Of a DNA stretch of 64,000 nucleotides, positions 18,121-27,216 are shown one piece after another. The notes under the pieces were generated by a model that made no database searches, was not told the DNA's origin, and saw nothing but the letters and a program-made list of their open reading frames with translations. Position numbers and translations under genes: made by a program. The stretch is taken from assembly GCF_040529335.1 (NCBI RefSeq), contig NZ_CP159534.1, positions 496,001-560,000 of the forward strand, in the 5' to 3' direction. This DNA comes from Streptomyces sp. HUAS MG91 (lineage in GTDB: Bacteria; Actinomycetota; Actinomycetes; Streptomycetales; Streptomycetaceae). Numbering within the stretch: the first letter of the stretch is position 1; every line of letters begins with the position of its first letter.

Positions 18121-18873
18121 TCAGCCCGGGGCGGTCTGCGACCGGCACGAGGTGACGAGTCGGGCGCACACCGCTTCGGCGTGCTCGTAGAGGTAGAAGT
18201 GCCCTCCGGGCCAGGTGTGGCAGGGCACCGGGCCGCTGGCGAGGGCGGACCACTCCCCCAGGGCCGCCGCGGGCGCCAGCGGATCGTCCTCCCCGCCGAA
18301 CACGGACAGCGCCGTCCGCAGCGGGGTGCCTGGCGTGTAGGCGTAGTCCGCGACCAGGTCCATGTCGGCGCTCAGGGTGCGCGCCACCAGCCGGGCGAGG
18401 GCGTGCCGGTCACCGCGGCCGGCGGGGTCACCGGTCGGTCCGCCCAGGCCGTGCACCTGGCGCAGGAGGTCGCGGGCCCGCCCCGGCGGGCCCGGGGAGC
18501 TCACGAACCGCTGCGGGGCCCGGCTTCCCGAGACGCCGAGCCAGCACGGCCCCCTCCGCTCCGACTCCAGTGCCCGCGCCACTTCGAAGGCGAGCAGCGC
18601 TCCCAGACTGTGGCCGAAGACGGAGAACGGGCCCGACAGCGCCGGCCCCAGGGTGGAACGCAGGTAGTCGACGGCTTCCACGGCCGTACGACATCGGTCC
18701 CTGCCCCGGTCCAGAAGGCGGCCGGGCAGGTCGACGCCCCAGACCCGCCAGTCCGCGGGCAGGTGGGGCAGCAGCGGGGCGAACCCGCGCGACGAGCCGC
18801 CCGCGTGGTGGAACAGCACCAACGTGTGGGCGGGCTCGCCGCGCAGGGCCGGGTTGAGGTCGAGGATCGGCAT
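18121..18873 (-). CDS. Type II thioesterase
   Basis: This 250-residue alpha/beta hydrolase has the RifR/GrsT pattern: LFHHAGGSSRGF near residue 20, the nucleophile elbow FGHSLGALLAFE near residue 90, and a C-terminal WPGGHFYLYEH carrying the catalytic histidine. These enzymes clear mis-loaded acyl groups from carrier proteins. It is the last gene of the AvrD-containing operon, one base after the PPTase stop, and could serve all of the carrier domains in the region. Confidence 0.9.
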   Translation of the reverse strand: MPILDLNPALRGEPAHTLVLFHHAGGSSRGFAPLLPHLPADWRVWGVDLPGRLLDRGRDRCRTAVEAVDYLRSTLGPALSGPFSVFGHSLGALLAFEVARALESERRGPCWLGVSGSRAPQRFVSSPGPPGRARDLLRQVHGLGGPTGDPAGRGDRHALARLVARTLSADMDLVADYAYTPGTPLRTALSVFGGEDDPLAPAAALGEWSALASGPVPCHTWPGGHFYLYEHAEAVCARLVTSCRSQTAPG

Positions 18874-18874
18874 C

Positions 18875-19633
18875 TCAGGCGACCAGCTCGGCGAGGAGGG
18901 AGCGTCCGGGGTCGAGCGGCACCGGGTTCTCCTTGTACAGGGACTCCATGGCCAGCCAGTGCACCCGTACCCGGGCCCGCTCGGTGCCGCGCAGCGCGGC
19001 GGCCGCGACGTGCTGCGGACCGCAGGGCACGTCGACGACCTCCCAGCCGTCGGGCCGCAGCGCCGGGTCGGCGCCGAGGTAGTCGGCGGCCAGGGGGCGG
19101 CCGAGTCCGGTGCCCAGGCCCTTCAGGTAGGCCTCCTTACGCGTCCACAGCTGCCCGAAGCCGACGACGTCCGCGGGCCCGGTCGCCAGCTCGCGCTGTT
19201 CGTCCGGGTGCAGGGCGGGAGTGCAGACGTCGACCGTCTTGGGCGCGGGGACCTTCTCCACGTCGACGCCGAGCGGCACCGTCGAGATGCCGATGAGGGC
19301 CATGCCGTTGCTGTGGGAGAGGGAGAAGTGCAGGGGTGTGTCGGGGTATTCGAGGACCGGCCGGCCGTGCGGCTCGTCGCAGCAGGGGCACGCCTCGCGG
19401 CCCATCCGCAGACTGCGCGGATCGGTGTCCAGGTAGGCGCTGAGCAGGCGGCGCAGGGCCACGTGCGCGCTGCTGTAGAGCAGCCGGCCCGCCTCGCGCC
19501 GGCACGTCCCGGCACGGCTGCGTTCGGCCGCGTCGAGTTCGGTGAGGTCCAGTTCGCCCGTGCAGCTGCCGAGCGGCGGCTGCCGCAGGATCCACAGGTC
19601 TGCGCTACTTTGCGGCGGGATCGGCAATGTCAC
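18875..19633 (-). CDS. Sfp-type 4'-phosphopantetheinyl transferase
   Basis: The 252-residue protein has the Sfp signatures GVDVEKV (metal-binding Asp and Glu) and LWTRKEAYLKGLG (the WxxKEA motif), with HFSLSHSNG just before. It converts apo carrier proteins to holo form using coenzyme A. The GTG start at 19,633 makes a 29-base overlap with the carrier gene upstream. A pathway-dedicated PPTase next to so many carrier proteins supports a self-sufficient system. Confidence 0.93.
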   Translation of the reverse strand: MTLPIPPQSSADLWILRQPPLGSCTGELDLTELDAAERSRAGTCRREAGRLLYSSAHVALRRLLSAYLDTDPRSLRMGREACPCCDEPHGRPVLEYPDTPLHFSLSHSNGMALIGISTVPLGVDVEKVPAPKTVDVCTPALHPDEQRELATGPADVVGFGQLWTRKEAYLKGLGTGLGRPLAADYLGADPALRPDGWEVVDVPCGPQHVAAAALRGTERARVRVHWLAMESLYKENPVPLDPGRSLLAELVA

Positions 19634-20018
19634 GCTGTTCAGTCCCTGCCTTGGATGGAGCGAGGAGTCGGTCGAGGTAGCGGGCCAGGGTTCCGGTGTC
19701 GGGGGCCCGCAGGATGAAGGTCAGTTCGGGCTCGACCGCGAGGGCGGCGGCGAGACGGCGCTGGAGTTCCAGGCCGATCATGGAGCCGACGCCGAGATCG
19801 GTCAGGGTCTGGTGCCGGTCGACCGCGGTCGGCGGGCAGTCGAGCACGTGGCCGATCTCCTGGCGGACGAGGTCCTCCAGGAGGCGCTCCCGCTCGGCGG
19901 GGTGCGCGGGCCAGGACGAGGGCGGTGCTGCCGGGGGCAGCCGGAGTTCGGGTTCCTGAGGTCGGGTCTGCGACGGGCTGAGGGAGAACCAGTCGAGTAC
20001 GGCCTGATCCACTGTCAT
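19605..20018 (-). CDS. Acyl carrier protein (PKS-like, extended)
   Basis: The 137-residue protein has an N-terminal Pro-rich extension of about 40 residues, then a carrier domain with DLGVGSMIGLELQRRL holding the phosphopantetheine serine; the sequence resembles PKS ACPs more than PCPs. An AGAGAG site lies before the ATG at 20,018. It lies between the AvrD homologue and the PPTase. No ketosynthase is present, so chain extension must come from elsewhere, or this carrier holds an already formed acyl group. Confidence 0.87.
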   Translation of the reverse strand: MTVDQAVLDWFSLSPSQTRPQEPELRLPPAAPPSSWPAHPAERERLLEDLVRQEIGHVLDCPPTAVDRHQTLTDLGVGSMIGLELQRRLAAALAVEPELTFILRAPDTGTLARYLDRLLAPSKAGTEQRDIADPAAK

Positions 20019-20117
20019 GTGTCTCTCTGTCGGTCACGGTCGGGGGACGGCCGGGGGCGCGCCGTGCGCCGGGGGGATGGCGGGCGCGCCACCGGCCGTG
20101 TCGGGTGAGCCGTCGTT

Positions 20118-21158
20118 TCAGTCCGCGACGACGGCGCTCGGCGGCAGTTCGTGGGCGAAGCCGCACCGCAGGTTCACGCCGGCGAGCTCCCCGGTGATCT
20201 CGACGCTGCGCCACAGTCCGCCGCGCAGCGGCAGCAGCCGCCGGCTGCTGAGCGTGGCCCGCGCGGCGTGGGGCTCGGGGCCGGTGTGCGGCGGCTGCTC
20301 GGGCGGGGCCTCGAGAACCGTCTGCATCATCCACAGCGTGTTGCTCTCGGACCGGCTGATGGAGTCGAGTTCGTACAGGAGCACCTGGGCCAGCTGGAGA
20401 TTGACCACGAAGGCGTCGATGAGGGAGACGGCCGACCGCCGGCCGCCCTCGATGCCGTCGGGCGCGGGCTCGGTCTCCGGGTCGAACGTGACGCCGGCGC
20501 GGGCGGTGAACTCCTCCAGGTCGACGCCGACGTCACGGATGTGGTGGCGCCGGTGCTTGAAGCCGCCGCCCCAGAACCGGTCCCGGTCCGGGCCGAGCGC
20601 GTCCTCGAGCCCGTGGTAGCGGGCCTCACTGACGGCGCGGGTGCTGATGTCGTGCTCGATCTCGCAGCGGACCTGGAGGTTGCCGACGGTGCAGTTGTGC
20701 ACGGACCGGAAGCGGCCCTCCCGGTCGGGGCGTGCCTCGGTGCTCACCAGACGGGCCGCCAGCGGGATGTCCACCAGCTCCTCCTGGGGGGCGCCGCCCG
20801 CCCGCAGCACGACCTTGAGCAGGCGCATGCGGCGGCGGGCCGAGGCGTCCAGGCCGTACCCGTAGGTCAGGTGGAGCTCCGCGAGCTGGACGCCCAGGAC
20901 GAGGGCGTCGACCGTGCTGAGGTGCGGCCGCAGGTCCGTGCCGTCCTTCTTGCGGGACCAGTCGGCCGGGTAGGCGACGTCGACGGTGCCCCGCACCCCG
21001 GCGTCCGGGGCGTCGACCGGAGCGACGACGATGTCGCCGACGCGGTACTCGGCGCGCTGGTAGCCGCGGGAGAAGAACCGCGTCTCGCCGGGGCCGAGAT
21101 AGTCGTCAATGGACGGCAGCCGGAGGTGCCGATCGATACTGGTGGTCACGTCACACAC
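20118..21158 (-). CDS. AvrD-family protein (syringolide synthase-like)
   Basis: The 346-residue protein begins with SIDDYLGPGETRFFSRGYQR, which closely recalls the N-terminus of the Pseudomonas syringae avirulence protein AvrD (PF05655). AvrD makes the acyl-sugar-derived syringolide elicitors, and it is considered distantly related in chemistry to AfsA, which condenses a beta-ketoacyl group with a triose phosphate. The protein is slightly longer than classical AvrD. The GTG at 21,158 overlaps the carrier-protein stop; a GTG at 21,149 is an alternative. With an acyl-AMP ligase, carrier, SDR and phosphatase in the same operon, the inferred reaction is condensation of a carrier-bound acyl group with a sugar or triose phosphate. 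Confidence 0.8.
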   Translation of the reverse strand: MCDVTTSIDRHLRLPSIDDYLGPGETRFFSRGYQRAEYRVGDIVVAPVDAPDAGVRGTVDVAYPADWSRKKDGTDLRPHLSTVDALVLGVQLAELHLTYGYGLDASARRRMRLLKVVLRAGGAPQEELVDIPLAARLVSTEARPDREGRFRSVHNCTVGNLQVRCEIEHDISTRAVSEARYHGLEDALGPDRDRFWGGGFKHRRHHIRDVGVDLEEFTARAGVTFDPETEPAPDGIEGGRRSAVSLIDAFVVNLQLAQVLLYELDSISRSESNTLWMMQTVLEAPPEQPPHTGPEPHAARATLSSRRLLPLRGGLWRSVEITGELAGVNLRCGFAHELPPSAVVAD

Positions 21159-21438
21159 CCGCCCCTGCGGTACGTATCGAGTCCTCGTAGGCGGCGATGA
21201 GTTCGCGGACGGTGCGCACGTCGGTGATGGACCGGTCCCCGGCGAAGGGGTCGACGCCGAGTTCGGCCTCCAGCTCCAGCAGCAGCTGGGCCAGCAGCAG
21301 CGAGTTCAGACCGGCCGTCAGCAGCGGGTCGTCCAGGTTGTACTCGATGGCGCCGTCGTCGTTGAGCAGGACGTTGTCGATCTCGCGCAGGACGGTCCGC
21401 TGCACGACGCTGTCCGTGGCGTGGGTTTCCTTCAGCAT
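21151..21438 (-). CDS. Acyl carrier protein of the AvrD operon
   Basis: The 95-residue protein has the carrier motif [19 protein letters not shown] with the phosphopantetheine serine in NSL. Its ATG lies inside the end of the SDR gene (7-base overlap), and its stop overlaps the AvrD start, so the three proteins are made together. It is the natural acceptor of the acyl group activated by the AMP ligase two genes upstream and the natural donor to AvrD. Confidence 0.9.
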   Translation of the reverse strand: MLKETHATDSVVQRTVLREIDNVLLNDDGAIEYNLDDPLLTAGLNSLLLAQLLLELEAELGVDPFAGDRSITDVRTVRELIAAYEDSIRTAGAGV

Positions 21439-22175
21439 GTGATGCCTCCGTCGATGACCATGGTCTGTCCGGTGATGAAGCGTGACCGGGGCGAGGCGAG
21501 GAAGAGGACCGCGTCGGCGATCTCGTCCACCGTCCCCAGCCGTCCCAGCGGTGTGCGCTGCTGGATCTTTTCGCGGTTGCGCGACGTGACCTCCGCCGTC
21601 ATGTCGCTGTCGAAGAATCCGGGTGTGAGGGTGTTGACCCGGACGCCCTGGGGTCCCAGTTCGCGCGCCATGCTGCGGCCGAGGCCTTCGAGGCCCGCCT
21701 TGGCCGCGGCGTAGACGGCGACGCCCCGGTATCCCCGTATGGCGTTGATGGACGAGATGTTGACGATGCTTCCGCCGCCGCCGCGCACCATGAGCCGGGC
21801 GCAGGCCTGGGAGAGGTGCAGCGGGGCGAGGAGGTTGACGCGGATCAGGTCCTCCATCCGGCCGGGCGCGGCGGTCAGGAAGAGTTCCTGGTGCAGCACG
21901 CCGGCGTTGTTGATGAGGAGGTCGAGCCCACCGAACCGCTTGCCGCTGTCGCGCGCGAAGGCGCGCAGGGCCTGGGAGTCGGCGAGGTCGACGGACTCCC
22001 AGTGGAACGCGTCCTGGTACTTGTCCGACATCTCGGTGACGAAGTCGTTGGAGGTCCGGCTGAACGTCGACACGGACCATCCGTCGCCGAGCAGCCGTTC
22101 GACCAGGACCCGGCCGAGTCCTCTGCTGCCGCCGCTGACGAGTGCCGCCCGGCGGTCCGCGACCGGCGTGCTCAT
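21432..22175 (-). CDS. SDR-family ketoreductase/dehydrogenase of the AvrD operon
   Basis: The 247-residue protein has [12 protein letters not shown] (cofactor loop), [21 protein letters not shown] and YAAAKAG (catalytic Ser, Tyr and Lys all present), so it should be an active FabG-like enzyme. The ATG overlaps the acyl-AMP ligase stop by 4 bases. It may interconvert 3-hydroxy- and 3-ketoacyl groups on the adjacent carrier protein, giving the beta-ketoacyl donor that AvrD/AfsA-type chemistry needs, or it may reduce the product. Confidence 0.9.
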   Translation of the reverse strand: MSTPVADRRAALVSGGSRGLGRVLVERLLGDGWSVSTFSRTSNDFVTEMSDKYQDAFHWESVDLADSQALRAFARDSGKRFGGLDLLINNAGVLHQELFLTAAPGRMEDLIRVNLLAPLHLSQACARLMVRGGGGSIVNISSINAIRGYRGVAVYAAAKAGLEGLGRSMARELGPQGVRVNTLTPGFFDSDMTAEVTSRNREKIQQRTPLGRLGTVDEIADAVLFLASPRSRFITGQTMVIDGGITC

Positions 22176-23518
22176 ACCGCGGCCCTGATCTTCTTGAAGC
22201 GTTCGGAGTGCTGGTCGTCCTGCGACACCTCGACCAGGAGCGGCACCTTGTAGGCCTCCAGGCGCTCGGCGCAGTGGCGGCGCACCTGGCGGGCGACGTC
22301 CTTGGGGTCGGCGGGACGCGTCAGCTTCACGAGGGCCTGGACGACCTGGCCGGTGATGTGGCTGCTGCGGCCGGAGACCGTGGCGTCGGCGATGAGGTCC
22401 ATCTCCAGCAGGACGTTCTCCACCTCGCCGGGGTAGACCTTCTCCCCCGCGACGTTGATGATCTCCGACTTCCGGCCCAGGATGCGGACGTAGTCGCCGT
22501 CGACCTCGACGGCGTCCTGCGTGTTGAAGTAGCCCTGCTCGTCGAAGGGCGCGGGCGCGTTGAGGTAGCCGAGCATGGCGATGTCGGACCGGATCCACAG
22601 GATGCCGTCCCGGATCTCGTAGTCGAATCCGGCGCCGCCGAGCTTGACCCAGAGGCTGTCGTCACCGCGCGACTTGGTGGCCAGGATGCCGAGTTCGGAC
22701 AGGCCGTAGGTCTGCTTGAGGCGTACGTCGGGCAGTGCCTCGTGGAGCTTGCGCAGGACGCCGAGCGGCATGGGTTCCGTGCCGTAGGTGATGAGCCGCA
22801 GGGAGCCGAGGTCGTGGTCGGCGTACGCCCCCGAGATCAGCAGCATGTTCAGGAACGTCGGCGTGGTGGGCAGCACCTGGATGCCGTGGGCGGCGACGGC
22901 GGCGCAGACCGTGGCCGGGGTGCGCTCGGCGATGGTGACCAGCGCGCCGCCCTGGCTGAGCGTGTGCAGCAGGGTGTTGATGCCGCCGATGTGGTCGAGG
23001 CTGAGGAATCCGAGGGTGCGCTGCGCCCTGCGGACCTCGCGGTACTTGCCGAGCATCTTCGCCATGTCGAGGACGGTGGCCTTGCTGCGCCCGGTGGTGC
23101 CCGAACTGAACAGCACGAGACCGGGGGTGGCCGCGGCGCGCAGCTGCTCGTAGAAGGGGTGTGCGGCGCGGCGTCCGGTGCGCTCGACGCGGTGCTCGGC
23201 GGTGGCCCCGCCGAGGGTGACGACCGTCTCGACCTCGGCGACGTCGAGGAATTCGGTCCGCTTCGCGGCGGGCAGCGGGGCCAGGGGGACGGCGACGGCG
23301 CCGCGCGCGATCAGGGCGAGCAGTCCGGCGCACGCCTCGACGCTGCTGGGGCCCTCCAGCGCGACGACGTCCCCGGACCGGATGCCGTGCGCGTCGAGGA
23401 GGTCGTTCCACCGGGCGGTGAGGCCGAGTACGTGCCGGTAGCTGTGCGTCCGGCCTTCGAAGACGATGGCGTCGGCGTCCCCGAACTGTTCGAGTCGTTG
23501 AAAGAACCAGGCAGTCAT
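22172..23518 (-). CDS. Acyl-AMP ligase (class I adenylate-forming)
   Basis: The 448-residue protein is shorter than most acyl-CoA synthetases but keeps the core motifs: [24 protein letters not shown], the EINV-type hinge region [19 protein letters not shown], and a C-terminal lysine region RFKKIRAAV. It has no fused carrier. Its operon neighbours are an SDR and a discrete carrier protein, so it most likely adenylates a free carboxylic acid and loads that carrier. The ATG overlaps the HAD gene stop by 4 bases. Confidence 0.9.
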   Translation of the reverse strand: MTAWFFQRLEQFGDADAIVFEGRTHSYRHVLGLTARWNDLLDAHGIRSGDVVALEGPSSVEACAGLLALIARGAVAVPLAPLPAAKRTEFLDVAEVETVVTLGGATAEHRVERTGRRAAHPFYEQLRAAATPGLVLFSSGTTGRSKATVLDMAKMLGKYREVRRAQRTLGFLSLDHIGGINTLLHTLSQGGALVTIAERTPATVCAAVAAHGIQVLPTTPTFLNMLLISGAYADHDLGSLRLITYGTEPMPLGVLRKLHEALPDVRLKQTYGLSELGILATKSRGDDSLWVKLGGAGFDYEIRDGILWIRSDIAMLGYLNAPAPFDEQGYFNTQDAVEVDGDYVRILGRKSEIINVAGEKVYPGEVENVLLEMDLIADATVSGRSSHITGQVVQALVKLTRPADPKDVARQVRRHCAERLEAYKVPLLVEVSQDDQHSERFKKIRAAV

Positions 23519-24306
23519 GCGCTCTCCGACATGTCATAGCGGGCTGAGGTGACAACGGGCTGTGCGGTGCGGCCGCGCGCCGTCCAGGGGGAGGAACGGG
23601 CCGGGGCGGACCAGGCCGGGAGGCGCAGGTCCGGTGCGGGCGGGGTGCCGGGCAGCAGGGTCCAGCCCTCGGCGCCGGCCAGGGTGCGCAGCCGGCGGTC
23701 GCCCCCGACGACGACGCCCGAACCGGCGGCCCGCAGGAGGGGGAGGTCCGAGATGTCGTCCCCGTACGCGATGGAGTCACGGGCGGGCACGCCGCGTTGC
23801 AGGAGGACCTTCAGCGCGGCGTCCGCCTTGGCGGTTCCGATCATCGGCGGCCCGTCCAACTTCCCGGTGTAGCGGCCGCGTTCGACGCGCGGCTCGGTGC
23901 ACAGGAGCTCGTCCGCGCCCAGGTCCGCGGCGATGAGGCGCAGCGGGGCGGGGAACGAGCCGGAGACGAGTGCGATGTGCGCGCCGCGTTCCTGGTGCCG
24001 GCGCAGCGCGGCGACGGCGGGCTCGTGGTAGAAGCGGCCGGTGGCGCGTTCGGCGTCGAACCAGGCGCCGGCCATCGCGGCCATGACTTCCGCGTCGAGG
24101 CCCTCCAGACCGGCGTAATAGGCGCGGTTGACCGCCTCGCGCGGGCATCCGACGGCCGTCATGGCCTTGAGTTCGCACATACGGTCGTCGAATTCCCGGC
24201 GCGGGTGGCCCAGGGCCGCGTGGTAATAGGCAAGTAACCGGGACATGCTTCCCGAGGTGGTCAGGGTGTGATCCACGTCGAAGAAGGCGACTTTCACCCG
24301 ACTCAT
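23515..24306 (-). CDS. HAD-IB family phosphatase, first gene of the AvrD operon
   Basis: The 263-residue protein has HAD motif I FFDVDHTLT, motif II LVSGSF and motif III/IV YGDDISDLPLL, the SerB-like subclass IB pattern. The start at 24,306 follows AGGAGG. It heads the overlapping leftward operon that contains AvrD. In AfsA-type butyrolactone pathways a phosphate left from dihydroxyacetone phosphate is removed by a phosphatase, so this enzyme could remove the phosphate from the AvrD condensation product. Confidence 0.87.
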   Translation of the reverse strand: MSRVKVAFFDVDHTLTTSGSMSRLLAYYHAALGHPRREFDDRMCELKAMTAVGCPREAVNRAYYAGLEGLDAEVMAAMAGAWFDAERATGRFYHEPAVAALRRHQERGAHIALVSGSFPAPLRLIAADLGADELLCTEPRVERGRYTGKLDGPPMIGTAKADAALKVLLQRGVPARDSIAYGDDISDLPLLRAAGSGVVVGGDRRLRTLAGAEGWTLLPGTPPAPDLRLPAWSAPARSSPWTARGRTAQPVVTSARYDMSESA

Positions 24307-24601
24307 CTGTCTGGTACCTCCTGTGGCCTGGGCGGGAGAACGACGTGCCGGATTCCCTCGTCGGATTCGGGGTGAGCGTGGTCTTTCCGGATCCCGGCCA
24401 CGGGCGGGCAAAGGCGGATCCGGATTCTGCTGCGAACTTCGAATGGAAGTTCTGGCCCACGCTGTGAATCATCGCAGCGGGTTTTCCGGTTCCCCAGACT
24501 TCAATGTCACCGGCTTCCGCGACGCCACCGCCAAGGAAGCTGCCATTCACACCAACACGCTGTGGACGGCACGCGTCCGCCCGCCCGCACCGGGAACTCC
24601 C

Positions 24602-25450
24602 CTACGCGTCCAGGGGCGTCCAGCGCGGGACACCGCGCCGGTTCCGCACCTGTCCCAGCGGTCCCGCGCCGAAGTGGGTGGCGAAGGCGAGGGTGTCGGG
24701 CCGGGTCAGTTCGGATGCCATCGCGTGCCGGGTCCGCACCGCCTGCCGCGGGTCGGCGTCCATCGCGCACGTCCAGTCGGGCCGGGCGAACTGGTCCGGG
24801 ACGTGGAAGACGTCCCCGAAGGCGATCAGCCGCCGGCCGCCGGCCGAGATCACGTAGGCGGTGTGTCCGTCGGTGTGCCCGGGGGCGGCCCAGGCGCGGA
24901 CCCCGGGGAAGATCTCGTCGCCCGTGGCCACGGCCCGCGTGACCGCCTCGCCCGCCCTGCGCTCCTGGCCCGCCCACTCGGCGGCCGACGCCACGTACGC
25001 GGCCCGGGGGAAGAGGCGTGGCGCGTCGGGTCCGGCGCCGAAGGCCCAGCCGACGTGGTCGTCGTGGAGGTGGGTGAAGGCGACCGTGTCGATGTCCGCG
25101 CCCTCGCGTCCGTGTCGGGCGAGTTCGGCCGGGAGCCGGCCGCCGTACAGGCCTCCGATGGTGGCGATGGTGTCCTCGGCGGCCACGCTGTGCGCGCCGT
25201 ACCCGGTGTCGATGAGCAGGCACGGGTCGCGGTGCTCGACGAGCAGGGCCGTGATGGGGGCGGCGAGGTGTCCGGTGTCGTCCAGCGGGGAGGCGTCCGG
25301 GGCGCTCCAGTCGTCCTGTGTGGAGTCGGGGAACCAGTGCAGGGGGTGCAGTTGGACGCCGCCGTCCGTGAGGACGGTGACGGTGTGCTCGCCCAGGCGG
25401 AGCGTCGTGGCGTGGTCGCCGGTGACGGACGGTGCGTCGTGGTGGGTCAT
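24602..25450 (-). CDS. Metallo-beta-lactamase-fold hydrolase, lactonase-like
   Basis: The 282-residue protein has the metal site HLHDDH, then PGHTDGHT and FGDVFH, and an early LLIDTGYG. This is the order of the MBL superfamily and is shared with acyl-homoserine-lactone lactonases of the AiiA/AttM type, although the same pattern covers many other hydrolases. It lies between the AvrD operon and an exporter. If the AvrD pathway makes a lactone or furanone, this protein could degrade it, but substrate cannot be read from sequence. Confidence 0.8.
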   Translation of the reverse strand: MTHHDAPSVTGDHATTLRLGEHTVTVLTDGGVQLHPLHWFPDSTQDDWSAPDASPLDDTGHLAAPITALLVEHRDPCLLIDTGYGAHSVAAEDTIATIGGLYGGRLPAELARHGREGADIDTVAFTHLHDDHVGWAFGAGPDAPRLFPRAAYVASAAEWAGQERRAGEAVTRAVATGDEIFPGVRAWAAPGHTDGHTAYVISAGGRRLIAFGDVFHVPDQFARPDWTCAMDADPRQAVRTRHAMASELTRPDTLAFATHFGAGPLGQVRNRRGVPRWTPLDA

Positions 25451-25514
25451 CGGTCCTCTTTCGGTGTCGAGCGGTGGAGTGGGCGCGTGCGGGCCGTCTG
25501 CGGACCGCACGCGC

Positions 25515-25549
25515 GAGGCCCGGTGTCGACGGGTTCGACACCGGGCCTC
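25515..25549 (-). terminator. Hairpin after the DHA2 exporter gene
   Basis: A perfect 15-base-pair stem (25,515-25,529 with 25,535-25,549) with a 5-base loop lies 20 bases beyond the exporter stop, separating it from the MBL gene. Confidence 0.75.
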
Positions 25550-25568
25550 GGTCAGGATTGATGGAGCG

Positions 25569-27026
25569 TCAGATGTTCTGGACCGGCACCACCGACTCCT
25601 CGGGCAGGCCACCTGCCACGACCGGCGAGATGTCCGCCGCCTTGGGCTGCTTGTTCAGCGCGAGAGCGAGTCCGACGGTGAGCAGGATGAGCACGGCGGA
25701 GGTGTACGTGGCGGCCTGGAGGCCGTCGGACAGTTCGGCCGGGGCGGGGTCGGCTCCGGTCACCGCGTTGGAGACGGCGACGAGGACGGCGAGGCCGACG
25801 GCGGCGCCGACCTGCTGGCCGCTGGTGGCGAGACCGGAGGCCAGGCCCTGCAGCTGCTCCTCGACCCCGGCCGTGGCCGCCGAGAACATGGCGGTCCAGA
25901 TGACGCCCTGCGCCAGGCTGAAGACGACGATGCCGGGGGCCATCTGGAGGTAGGTCGAGCCGGAGTCCAGGAAGGCGGCGAACAGGGCGGTGCCGACGGC
26001 GCCGATCACCAGGCCGATGACGAGCGTGCCGCGGACGCCGAACGCCGTGGCCAGCTTGCCGCCGACGACGGAGCCCACCAGGATGCAGGCGCACGGCAGA
26101 ATGAACGCCAGGCCGGTGGCGAGGGCGCTCCAGTCGCGGACCGTCTGCAGCGCGAGGGTGAGGAAGTAGGCGCTGGCGCCGAAGGTGGCCATGAACATGA
26201 AGGTGATGAGCGAGCCGAGCCGCAGGCTCTTGTACGAGAAGACCTTCAGCGGCACCAGCGGGTCGGCGGTGCGCGACTCGATGACGACGAAGGCCACGAT
26301 CAGCGCCGCCGCGGCGACGAAGCTGATCAGCGTGACGGGCGCGGCCCAGCCGGCCTCGGGGCCCTGGACGAGGCCGAAGACCAGGAGCAGCGCGCCCAGG
26401 GTGACGGAGAGGCCGCCGGGCAGGTCGAAGCCCTGGCGCCGCTCGGTCGGGGCGTCGGCCGGCAGGACACGCGCGCCGAGCAGGCCGACGCCGAGGGCCA
26501 GCGGCACGTTCACGTAGAAGACCGCCTCCCAGCCGAAGGCCTGGGTCAGCACGCCGCCGAGCAGGGAGCCGACGACCATGCCGCTGCTGCCGGTGGCGCC
26601 CCAGATGCCCAGGGCCCGGTTGCGCTCGCGGCCCTCCTCGAAGGTGGTCGTGAGCAGGGAGAGGGTGGCCGGGGCGAGGAGCGCTCCGCCGATGCCCTGC
26701 ACGGCGCGGGCGGCCACGAGCGGGCCGGGTCCGGCGGCCAGGCCGCCGACGACCGAGGCGATCGCGTAGAGGGCGAGCCCGGTGAGGAACATGCGACGGC
26801 GCCCGAGCAGGTCGGCCAGGCGTCCGCCGAGCAGCAGGCAGCCGCCGAAGGCGACGGCGTAGGCCCCGATGACCCACTGCAGTTGCTGTCCCGAGAAGCC
26901 CACCCCCTCGCCGATGTCCGGCAGCGCGACGAACACGATGCTGTAGTCCAGCGCGATGATCAGCTGGGCCAGTGCCAGCGCAGCCAGGATCAGGGCTGGG
27001 CGGCGGGTGGTACCCGATGCGGTCAT
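25569..27026 (-). CDS. MFS multidrug exporter, 14-TM DHA2 family
   Basis: The 485-residue protein has about 14 hydrophobic segments with the DHA2 signatures IALDYSIVFVALPDIG in TM1, GGRLADLLGRRRMF in the TM2-3 loop and RAVQGIGGALLAPATLSL in TM4-5. Such proton-driven exporters confer self-resistance or export secondary metabolites. It is next to the divergent regulator pair at 27,217-29,190 and may be under the control of the MmyB-like regulator just upstream. It is the second exporter in the cluster, consistent with two separate products. Confidence 0.9.
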   Translation of the reverse strand: MTASGTTRRPALILAALALAQLIIALDYSIVFVALPDIGEGVGFSGQQLQWVIGAYAVAFGGCLLLGGRLADLLGRRRMFLTGLALYAIASVVGGLAAGPGPLVAARAVQGIGGALLAPATLSLLTTTFEEGRERNRALGIWGATGSSGMVVGSLLGGVLTQAFGWEAVFYVNVPLALGVGLLGARVLPADAPTERRQGFDLPGGLSVTLGALLLVFGLVQGPEAGWAAPVTLISFVAAAALIVAFVVIESRTADPLVPLKVFSYKSLRLGSLITFMFMATFGASAYFLTLALQTVRDWSALATGLAFILPCACILVGSVVGGKLATAFGVRGTLVIGLVIGAVGTALFAAFLDSGSTYLQMAPGIVVFSLAQGVIWTAMFSAATAGVEEQLQGLASGLATSGQQVGAAVGLAVLVAVSNAVTGADPAPAELSDGLQAATYTSAVLILLTVGLALALNKQPKAADISPVVAGGLPEESVVPVQNI

Positions 27027-27216
27027 GGGTCTGTGTACCTCTCTGGATGTTCGGGAGGGATGGCTGGTGCGCACGGCGCGGATCCGTCCGGTTCGTATCG
27101 GTCGAGCCGGTGGTGAAGGGGTGGCGGTGAGGCCGGTGGGAAAGGGCGAGCCCGCACGACGCGGCGCATCGCTCCGCCGGCCGGCGCGTCGTTGCGCCGG
27201 CGGGACGTGGGAAGGG

